From JOPF133 sp052144935 (GTDB lineage Bacteria; Acidobacteriota; Terriglobia; Bryobacterales; Bryobacteraceae), in assembly GCA_052144935.1 (NCBI GenBank), contig JBKQPR010000065.1, positions 1-64,000 of the forward strand: a stretch of 64,000 nucleotides of DNA, read 5' to 3'. The notes under the pieces are model-generated. The model saw only the letters and a list, made by a program, of their open reading frames with translations, had not been told where the DNA came from and searched no databases. The translations under genes and the position numbers were made by a program. Positions 42,434 through 49,846 of this stretch are shown here, piece by piece; within the stretch, counting starts at the first letter, position 1, and each line of letters begins with the position of its first letter.

Positions 42434-43677
42434 GGACCATGCGCGTATCGACTGGCGACATGACCGGCAAAAAAAAGGCCCGCGGAACCAACGACATTTT
42501 CGAGAAATGCCGCAATTTCACTCGTCCAAGTGATCTGCAATCCGCCGGGCTGTACATGTACTTTGAAGTCTTTGGCGATCGCGATGGCTGCGGGCCCGGC
42601 GAAGTCCGCATGGGCAAACGCAAGGTGTTGATGTTTGGGTCCAACGATTACCTGGACCTGATCACCCACCCCAAGGTGAAGGAAGCCGCCCTAAACGCGT
42701 TGAAGAAGTACGGCAGCGGCTGCAGCGGCTCCCGGCTGCTGAACGGAACGCTCGACGTGCACGTCAGGCTGGAAAGCGAGCTGGCCTCTTTCGTGCACAA
42801 AGAAGCCGCCCTCATTTTCGGCACCGGTTTTCAAGCCAATTACGCCACCCTTTCGGCCCTCACCGAGAAGGGCGACGTGATGATCTGCGACCACAACCTG
42901 CACGCCAGCCTGGTGGAAGGCGCGTTGCGCTCGTCCGCGCGCACCATGCGCTTCCGCCACAACGATCTGGAGCACTTCGAACGCTGCCTGGAAAACACCC
43001 CTCCCGACGAAAAGATCATGATCGTCTCCGAAGGCGTCTTCAGCATGGAAGGCGATATCGCCGACCTGCGCGGCATCCTCAAGCTGGCCAAGCCCTATGG
43101 CGCCCGCGTGTATGTGGACGAGGCGCACGGCATCGGCGTGCTGGGCGCGACCGGCGCCGGCGCGGCCGAGCACCTGGGCGTGCTGGACGACGTGGACATC
43201 GTGATGGGCACGTTCAGCAAGTCGCTGGCCTCGGTAGGCGGCTTTATCGCCGGGGAACGCGCGGTGGTGGACTACCTGAAGCACACCGCCCGCCCGTTCG
43301 TTTTCTCCGCCAGCCTGCCGGCCGCGTCGGTGGCGGCGGTGGCCGCAGCCCTGGAAATCATGCGCGGCGAGCCGGAGCGCCGCCTGCGCCTGCTCAACGT
43401 GGCGAACCTGCTGCGCGACGAGCTGCGCGCCCGCGGCTTCAACGTGCTGCCCGGCGAGACCGCCATTGTCCCGGTGGTGATCGAGGAGGAGATCGACCTC
43501 TGCCGCCTGTGCAAAGCGCTGCTGGAAGAGGGCATCTACATCAACCCGGTGCTCCGTCCGGCCGCCGCGCAGAACCTGCTGCGCATCTCCTGCACCGCCG
43601 CGCACACCGAGAAGCACGTCGAGCGGCTGGTTTCGACGCTGGTGCGTGTGTCGGGGGAGCTGGGGATCGAGCGGTAG
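42424..43677 (+). CDS. spt: Alpha-oxoamine synthase; candidate serine palmitoyltransferase
   Basis: 417 residues, PLP-dependent fold type I. MFGSNDYLDLITHPKVKEAA, SGSRLLNGTLDVHVRLESEL, DHNLHASLVEG, VYVDEAHGIGVLG and GTFSKSLASVGG (PLP lysine K266) are all in place. The family contains KBL, BioF, HemA and SPT; an extended N-terminus, no KBL/BioF neighbours and the linked ceramide genes favour condensation of serine with palmitoyl-CoA. ATG 42424 overlaps the preceding gene; ATG 42439 is an alternative. Last gene of the operon. Confidence 0.75.
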   Translation: MELRTMRVSTGDMTGKKKARGTNDIFEKCRNFTRPSDLQSAGLYMYFEVFGDRDGCGPGEVRMGKRKVLMFGSNDYLDLITHPKVKEAALNALKKYGSGCSGSRLLNGTLDVHVRLESELASFVHKEAALIFGTGFQANYATLSALTEKGDVMICDHNLHASLVEGALRSSARTMRFRHNDLEHFERCLENTPPDEKIMIVSEGVFSMEGDIADLRGILKLAKPYGARVYVDEAHGIGVLGATGAGAAEHLGVLDDVDIVMGTFSKSLASVGGFIAGERAVVDYLKHTARPFVFSASLPAASVAAVAAALEIMRGEPERRLRLLNVANLLRDELRARGFNVLPGETAIVPVVIEEEIDLCRLCKALLEEGIYINPVLRPAAAQNLLRISCTAAHTEKHVERLVSTLVRVSGELGIER

Positions 43678-43983
43678 GAGGGGGCGGCGAAGACCCGGCC
43701 CGCCGGGAGAGGGAAGCGCCAATCGTTTACCCAAAGTTCAGGGACGGGTCCCTTCCCCCGATCCCGCCGCCCGCTTGCGAGAGGGCGGTGACTTACCGCT
43801 AGCGGACACTAACCCCATAAGAACAACCCGTACTGCCCACACTTCACAATCATCCGGGAACGGCCGGTCCGCGACCCTGACGCGCATGTTGCACAATGGT
43901 ATGAGCGGCGGATGACCGCCGCAAGGACCGGCGCCGTTCTATGCGCGCCGGCGGGGCGGGCGAACGGGCAACAGGCGGATAGT

Positions 43984-44787
43984 ATGACTAGCGGCGGCAG
44001 CGATTACCTGGCGGCGGAGAGAACCTTTCTCGCGTGGATCCGCACGAGTCTGGCGCTCATGGGATTCGGCTTTGTGGTGGCCCGCTTTGGCCTGTTTCTG
44101 CGAGCGCTCCAGGCCAGCCAGCCAAATCTATCTGTCCAATCCTCCGAGTCTTCGTTCTGGTTCGGTACGTCACTCATTATTCTCGGAGCGATCGTCAACA
44201 TTGTGTCCGTGAGGCGTCACGTACGTCTGGTTCAAGAGTTGAACCTGGGAGGGTCCACTTTCAATCGCCCGTCCTCGTTCGCCATCGCCATTGCCCTGAT
44301 TCTGGCAGTGGCCGGATTGGCGTTGGCGATCCACCTGGTGGCGGTTGGTAAACCTGCGCAGGCAAGTCTGGGAGGAAATCGGGAGAAAGCCATGACATCG
44401 AATGCAGATAACGGAATCGTCAGCATACCGAGTAACCATACGGTCGATGGGACCGTTGAAAAGCTGGAGGCAATATTGCAAGCCAAAGGCGTCAAACTGT
44501 TTGCCTTGGTCGATCACAGTGGCGAAGCGGAAAGAGCCGGAATGCAGATGCGGCCCACGAAGCTCTTGATATTCGGCAGTCCGAAAGCCGGAACTCCGCT
44601 CATGATCGCTTCGCCGGGGATCGCGATCGATCTCCCGCTTAAAATCCTGGTTGCGGAAGATGCCGACGGCAAGGTCCGGATCTCCTACAATAGCCCTGCG
44701 TACCTCCAGGCCCGGCACGGTTTACCTCGCGAGCTCGTGGGAAACATCGCCATCGTCGAAACGCTGGCGGCAGAAGCGGGGAAGTAG
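43984..44787 (+). CDS. DUF202-DUF302 fusion protein
   Basis: 267 residues. The first about 115 form DUF202 with three helices (LAAERTFLAWIRTSLALMGF is the hallmark). After a linker the rest is a DUF302 domain: VSIPSNHTVDGTVEKLEAIL, ALVDHSGEAERAGMQMRPTK, LLIFGSPKAGTPLM and DLPLKILV. The two are usually separate proteins. DUF302 domains occur with redox or metal genes; function unknown. ATG 43984 is chosen as it starts the domain; ATG 43912 is possible. The 230 bases before it hold no other gene. Confidence 0.8.
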   Translation: MTSGGSDYLAAERTFLAWIRTSLALMGFGFVVARFGLFLRALQASQPNLSVQSSESSFWFGTSLIILGAIVNIVSVRRHVRLVQELNLGGSTFNRPSSFAIAIALILAVAGLALAIHLVAVGKPAQASLGGNREKAMTSNADNGIVSIPSNHTVDGTVEKLEAILQAKGVKLFALVDHSGEAERAGMQMRPTKLLIFGSPKAGTPLMIASPGIAIDLPLKILVAEDADGKVRISYNSPAYLQARHGLPRELVGNIAIVETLAAEAGK

Positions 44788-44837
44788 GCGGGTGGGGCGC
44801 TGCGCAGGCGCCCGGCGTTCGGCTATCATAAAACCGG

Positions 44838-46691
44838 ATGTCCTACTCTCAATCTCTCCGCCTCGCCTTCTTCGCCCTCGCGGCTGGCGCCGCCTTGTGG
44901 GGGCAGCCGATCGGCACGATCCAGAATCCCTCCGGCCGCCAGAGCCTAAGCCTCAACGGCGCCTGGCAGATCCTCATCGACCCCTACGAAGCCGGTTACT
45001 ACGATTTCCACCTCAACCCCATCCCCGATGGCGGGCTGGGCGCCGGCCGCGAGCCCGCCGGCAAGTCCGACAAATTCGAGCTGGCCTTTCTGCCCAACAC
45101 CCCAACGCTCCAGGTCCCCGGCGATTGGAATACCCAACGGCCGGACCTGCTGTGGTACGAAGGAACCATCTGGTATCGGCGCACCTTCGACGCTCCGGCC
45201 GGTGCTCCCGCCGGCGCTCCCGCGCATCCGGGCGACCGCCAGTTTTTGTGGTTCGGCGCGGCCAATTACCAGGCCATCGTCTTCCTCAACGGCAAGAAAC
45301 TCGGCCAGCACGAAGGCGGTTTCACCCCCTTCCAGTTCGAAGTCACCGGCCAGTTGCGCGAACACGGCAACGCCCTGACCGTCAAGGTGGACGACCGGCG
45401 CTACCCCGACGCGATCCCGCCCACCATGACCGACTGGTGGAACTACGGCGGCCTCACGCGCGATGTCAAGCTGCTGGACGTGCCGGCCACCTTCATCCAG
45501 GACTACTTTGTGCAGTTGGAGAAAGGGTCGCGCAACCGCGTGGCCGGATGGGTGCGGCTGGATGGCGCCGGGAAGCGCCAGCAGGTGACCGTGAGCATCC
45601 CCGAAGCCGGCGCCTCCGCCACCGTGGCGACGGACGACAACGGTTACGCCACCTTCGCCTTCCCCGCCAATCTCTCGCTCTGGTCGCCCGAGGCCCCCAA
45701 GCTGTACCAGGTGTCGCTGGCGGCCGGAACCGACCGCGTGTCCGAGAGCATCGGTTTCCGCACAATCCAGACCGCGGGATCGAAAATCCTGCTCAATGGC
45801 AACCCGGTTTTTCTGCGCGGCGTCTCGATGCATGGCGAAGCGCCTTTCCGCGCCGGCCGCGTGTCTTCCGAAGCCGATGCCCGCACGCTGCTCGGCTGGG
45901 CCAAGGAACTGGGCTGCAACTTCGTCCGCCTGGCGCACTATCCGCACGACGAGGTGATGACGCGCCTGGCCGACCAGATGGGCCTGCTGGTATGGTCCGA
46001 AGTGCCGGTCTACTGGGCGGTCCAGTGGGAGAACCCGGCCACTTATGCCAAGGCCGAACACATGCTTGCCGAGAACATCACGCGCGACAAGAACCGCGCC
46101 TCGATCGTTCTGTGGTCGGTGGCCAATGAAACGCCGCTCAGCGAGCCGCGCACGAAGTTCCTCTCGTCGCTGGCCGCCAAGGTGCGCCAGCTCGATCCCA
46201 CGCGCCTGGTGACCGCGGCCACTCTGCCGCACACTGTCGAGAACACCACCACCATCGACGATCCGCTGGGCCGGTATCTGGACGTGCTGGGCCTGAACGA
46301 GTATGTCGGCTGGTACGATGGCGCGCCCGCGAAGGCCGACGCCATGCAGTTCCGCACGACTTACGACAAGCCTCTGGTGATGAGCGAATTCGGCGCCGAA
46401 GCGCCCTTCGGCAACCACAGCGACGAAGAGACCGCGTGGACCGAGGAGTATCAGGCCAACGTGTATCGCCACCAGTTGCCAATGCTGCAGCGCATCTCGT
46501 TCCTTGCCGGCATGTCGCCCTGGGTCCTGGTGGACTTCCGCTGCCCGCGCCGCTTTCTGACCGGTATTCAGGATTACTACAACCGCAAAGGACTCCTGAG
46601 CGACCGCGGCGAGAAGAAAGAAGCCTGGTTCGTGCTGCGGGATTTCTACGGGGCGATGGGGGCGGCGGCGGGGACTGTGGCCAAGCGGTAG
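44838..46691 (+). CDS. GH2 family glycoside hydrolase (beta-glucuronidase/galactosidase-like)
   Basis: 617 residues with signal peptide. Sugar-binding (LSLNGAWQILIDPYEAG; LWYEGTIWYRRTF), immunoglobulin-like and TIM-barrel domains in order. The acid/base Glu is E431 (SVANE) and the nucleophile E517 (VMSEFGAE). Hydrolyses beta-linked sugars outside the cytoplasm; substrate undecided. A short Pro/Ala/Gly insert (AGAPAGAPAHPGD) lies between strands of the first domain. Start ATG 44838, 50 bp after the DUF202-DUF302 gene. Confidence 0.88.
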   Translation: MSYSQSLRLAFFALAAGAALWGQPIGTIQNPSGRQSLSLNGAWQILIDPYEAGYYDFHLNPIPDGGLGAGREPAGKSDKFELAFLPNTPTLQVPGDWNTQRPDLLWYEGTIWYRRTFDAPAGAPAGAPAHPGDRQFLWFGAANYQAIVFLNGKKLGQHEGGFTPFQFEVTGQLREHGNALTVKVDDRRYPDAIPPTMTDWWNYGGLTRDVKLLDVPATFIQDYFVQLEKGSRNRVAGWVRLDGAGKRQQVTVSIPEAGASATVATDDNGYATFAFPANLSLWSPEAPKLYQVSLAAGTDRVSESIGFRTIQTAGSKILLNGNPVFLRGVSMHGEAPFRAGRVSSEADARTLLGWAKELGCNFVRLAHYPHDEVMTRLADQMGLLVWSEVPVYWAVQWENPATYAKAEHMLAENITRDKNRASIVLWSVANETPLSEPRTKFLSSLAAKVRQLDPTRLVTAATLPHTVENTTTIDDPLGRYLDVLGLNEYVGWYDGAPAKADAMQFRTTYDKPLVMSEFGAEAPFGNHSDEETAWTEEYQANVYRHQLPMLQRISFLAGMSPWVLVDFRCPRRFLTGIQDYYNRKGLLSDRGEKKEAWFVLRDFYGAMGAAAGTVAKR

Positions 46692-46831
46692 CCGCGCATC
46701 AGTGCCCGGCCGCGGCGCCGCGCAGGCTGGCGCATGACGATTCGAAATCGCTTCTACTGCCCCACGCGAGCGTGACGGTGGCGTGCTCGTCCGGAACAGC
46801 TAAAGCCACGCCCGCCCTAACCCTTCTCACC

Positions 46832-46861
46832 CTCAGACGTCTGTATAATACGAAGTCTGAG
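46832..46861 (+). promoter_or_regulatory. PadR promoter with inverted-repeat operator
   Basis: CTCAGAC (46832-46838) and GTCTGAG (46855-46861) are exact inverses that bracket a perfect TATAAT (46844-46849); AGACGTCT is a further palindrome inside. The ATG follows one base later, so transcripts would be nearly leaderless. The layout fits autorepression by PadR. Confidence 0.65.
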
Positions 46862-46862
46862 T

Positions 46863-47192
46863 ATGCCTAAACCCGACTCTCTCCAGGGATCGCTCGATTT
46901 GCTGGTCTTGAAGATCCTCTCGCGGCGGCCGCGCCTGCACGGCTACGCCATCATGTCCGCCATCAAGGACTGGTCCGGCGACGTGCTGCGCGCCGAGGAA
47001 GGCTCGCTCTATCCGGCGCTGCACCGGATGGAGGAGGCCGGCTGGATCCGCGCCCAATGGATCACCAAAGACACCGGACGCCGGGCGCGCATCTATGAAT
47101 TGACGGCGGCGGGCAGGAAGCGGCTTGACACGGAGGAAACGCGCTGGCAGGCGGTGACAGCGGCGGTGAATCGGGTTCTGAGGACGGTCTGA
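46863..47192 (+). CDS. PadR family transcriptional regulator (acidobacterial type)
   Basis: 109 residues: winged-helix DNA-binding domain with LQGSLDLLVLKILSRRPRLH, HGYAIMSAIK, EEGSLYPALHRMEEAGWI and the wing GRRARIYELTAAGRK. This PadR type is regularly paired with ADOP permeases in acidobacteria, and here the permease ATG follows 1 bp after its stop. It likely represses its own operon through the palindrome that surrounds its -10. The inducer is unknown. Confidence 0.9.
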   Translation: MPKPDSLQGSLDLLVLKILSRRPRLHGYAIMSAIKDWSGDVLRAEEGSLYPALHRMEEAGWIRAQWITKDTGRRARIYELTAAGRKRLDTEETRWQAVTAAVNRVLRTV

Positions 47193-47193
47193 T

Positions 47194-49833
47194 ATGTCGC
47201 TTTGGTCGCGCATCGCGAATGCACTTCACGGCGATCGTTTGAGCCGCGAAATCGACGAGGAAATCCGGTCGCACATCGAAGACGCGATCGGGGACGGCCG
47301 CGACCTTGCGGAAGCGCGGCGGGCCTTCGGCTCCGTGCTCTCGACGCGCGAGGAGTGTCGCGACGGCCGCATCGTTCAGTGGCTCGAATCGCTGCGCGCG
47401 GACACCGTCTTCGGCTGGCGCCAGCTCGTCAAGAGAAAGGTGACCTCCGCCGCGGCGGTGCTGTCCCTGGCCCTGGCGATCGGGGCCTGCACATCGGCAT
47501 TCCGGTTGATCGATGCCCTCCTGCTGCGGCCCTTGCCGGTGGCCGAGCCGCAGCGGCTGTACTCCCTTTCCCGTCACGGAATGGGTTTCGACGGCAAGCC
47601 GCAATCGTTCGACGGCTGGGCGTATCCGGCGTTCCGCCTGATGCGCGCGGCGGTAAAAGGCCAGGCCGAGCTGCTGGCCGTGTCCTACGCCTTGCGCATG
47701 GATCTGACCTACCAGTCGGACCAGGAGATGGAGAAGGCCTGCGTACAGTACGTCTCCGGATGGATGTTCGGCAGGTTCGGATTGCGGCCTTCGCTTGGGC
47801 GGCTGTTCACCGAAAACGACGATCTGAAGCTCGGAGCACATCCGTACGCCGTGCTCTCTTACGACTACTGGACGCGCCGCTTCGGACAGGATCCCAAAGC
47901 GATCGGGCGCACGTTTCGCTTGGACGACACTCTTTTTCAAATCGTGGGAGTCGGCCCGGAAAGCTTCACCGGCACGGAGACCGGCACGGTAACCGACATC
48001 TTCCTGCCCACTATGATGAATCCCAGGACCGCCCGCGACGATGCGACCTGGCACCGAACCTTGGCCCGGCTGAATCCGGGTGTCGCCATGGAGCCGGTTC
48101 GCGCGCGCCTGCACGCTACCTCGCGGGCCTTCGAAATCGAGCGGGCCAAGGGGTTCACCGGGATGACCAGACGGAGCATTGACAGGTTCATCGACCAGAC
48201 GCTCGTGCTCGAACCGGCGGCCGCGGGTACGTCGGACTTGCAGCAGGAATACCGCCGTTCGCTGGTGGCGGGCGGGCTGCTGGTAGCCCTGGTGCTGCTG
48301 ATTGCGTGCGCCAATGTAGCTAACCTGATGGCGGCCCAGGCGGCGGCGCGGGCGCGCGAGATGGCGTTGCGGGTCTCCATCGGCGCCGGGCGATCGCGTC
48401 TGGTGCAACTGGTCATGGTTGAAAGCGGAATGCTCGCCATCCTCGCGGCAGCCATCGGTGCGCTGTTCGCCTGGTGGTCCGCCCCGTTCGTCGTTCGCCG
48501 CATCAGCTCGCCCGGCAATCCGGTGCGGCTGGCGCTGCCGGCCGACTGGCGGGTGCTGGGATTCGGTCTGGCCCTGACGCTGGTGGTGACGCTGCTGTTC
48601 GGCCTGGCGCCGGCCCTGCGCGCTTCGGCGGTCAAGCCGGCGCGCGCGCTCAAAGGAGGAGAAGACCCGCACTCGCGGCGGCGGCTGATGCATGTGCTGA
48701 TCGCCGTGCAGGTGGCCTTCTGTTTTCTGGTGCTGTTCGGAGCCGGGCTGTTTGCCGCCACGTTCCAGCGGTTGTCCAATCGGCCCATCGGCTTCTCTCC
48801 CGATCGGCTTCTCACTCTCACGGTGATCCCTGCGCGCCCACAGCCGCCGGTGGTTTGGGACCAGGTGGCCAACCATCTGCGCGCTGTGCCCGGTGTGGAG
48901 AAGGTGGCCTTGGCCGGATGGCCCCTGCTCACCCGGAATTCCATGAACAATTTCATTTCCACTAACGGCGCGCCGCCCGGGCCGGTTCTGGCCTACTTTC
49001 TGCCCGTCTCGCCGGGCTGGCTCGACACCATGCGGATTCCCCTCGTCGACGGGCGGGACTTCCGTCCGGAGGACACCACTCCCGGCGCGGCCATCGTCAA
49101 CCAAACCTTCGTGCGGCAGTTTTTCGACGGCCAGAATCCGGTCGGGAAGACGTTCGCGCGCGGGCGAAATGTTTATCAAGTGGCCGGTGTGGTTCCCGAT
49201 AGCCCATACCGCAGCCTGCACGAACCGATTCTGCCAGTGGCCTACACCCCGTTTCGCGCCATCGATGCCACCGGCGCTTTCCCGCCCATAAGCCACGCAG
49301 CTTTCATCGTGCGCACGGCCAGCCGGAACCCCCTCGCGCTCGCCTCCACGCTGCGCCGCGAAGTGCCGCGCGCACGGAGCGAATTCCGCGTCAGCGACAT
49401 CGGCACGCAGGCGGAGCTGGTTGCGGCGCAGACCATTCGCGAGCGGCTGCTGGCCATGTTGGCGCTGTTCTTCGCGGTGGTCGCGCTGGTGCTGGCGGGC
49501 ATCGGCCTGTATGGCGTGCTCGATTACTCGGTGCTGCAGCGGCGGCGCGAAATCGGCATTCGCATGGCTGTCGGCGCGCAGGCCGGCGATATCGCGCGCC
49601 GCGTGACGGCGGACGTCTTCCGGATGGTCGCGGCCGGAGCGGTGGCGGGCGTCGCTCTGGGCATGGCCACGGTGCGATACATCGAGGCGCTGCTCTACCA
49701 GGTGAAGCCGACCGACCCGGCGATGCTGGCGCCTCCAGCGCTCGCCATTCTGGCGGTGGCGTTGGTGGCCGCGCTGCCCGCGGCAGTGCGCGCGGTGCGC
49801 ATCGACCCGGCCAGGATCCTTCGCTCGGAATAA
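47194..49833 (+). CDS. ADOP-type ABC permease, tandem copy 1
   Basis: 879 residues. A soluble prefix of about 70 residues (LSREIDEEIRSHIEDAIGDG) precedes two MacB-PCD/FtsX halves: VTSAAAVLSLALAIGACTSA, IACANVANLMAAQAAARARE, and at the end REIGIRMAVGAQAGDIARRV. There is no ATPase partner in the operon. Substrate unknown; the PadR control suggests efflux of a stress compound or envelope factor. About 80 percent identical by eye to copy 2. Confidence 0.9.
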   Translation: MSLWSRIANALHGDRLSREIDEEIRSHIEDAIGDGRDLAEARRAFGSVLSTREECRDGRIVQWLESLRADTVFGWRQLVKRKVTSAAAVLSLALAIGACTSAFRLIDALLLRPLPVAEPQRLYSLSRHGMGFDGKPQSFDGWAYPAFRLMRAAVKGQAELLAVSYALRMDLTYQSDQEMEKACVQYVSGWMFGRFGLRPSLGRLFTENDDLKLGAHPYAVLSYDYWTRRFGQDPKAIGRTFRLDDTLFQIVGVGPESFTGTETGTVTDIFLPTMMNPRTARDDATWHRTLARLNPGVAMEPVRARLHATSRAFEIERAKGFTGMTRRSIDRFIDQTLVLEPAAAGTSDLQQEYRRSLVAGGLLVALVLLIACANVANLMAAQAAARAREMALRVSIGAGRSRLVQLVMVESGMLAILAAAIGALFAWWSAPFVVRRISSPGNPVRLALPADWRVLGFGLALTLVVTLLFGLAPALRASAVKPARALKGGEDPHSRRRLMHVLIAVQVAFCFLVLFGAGLFAATFQRLSNRPIGFSPDRLLTLTVIPARPQPPVVWDQVANHLRAVPGVEKVALAGWPLLTRNSMNNFISTNGAPPGPVLAYFLPVSPGWLDTMRIPLVDGRDFRPEDTTPGAAIVNQTFVRQFFDGQNPVGKTFARGRNVYQVAGVVPDSPYRSLHEPILPVAYTPFRAIDATGAFPPISHAAFIVRTASRNPLALASTLRREVPRARSEFRVSDIGTQAELVAAQTIRERLLAMLALFFAVVALVLAGIGLYGVLDYSVLQRRREIGIRMAVGAQAGDIARRVTADVFRMVAAGAVAGVALGMATVRYIEALLYQVKPTDPAMLAPPALAILAVALVAALPAAVRAVRIDPARILRSE

Positions 49834-49846
49834 GGATGGTGTGAAT

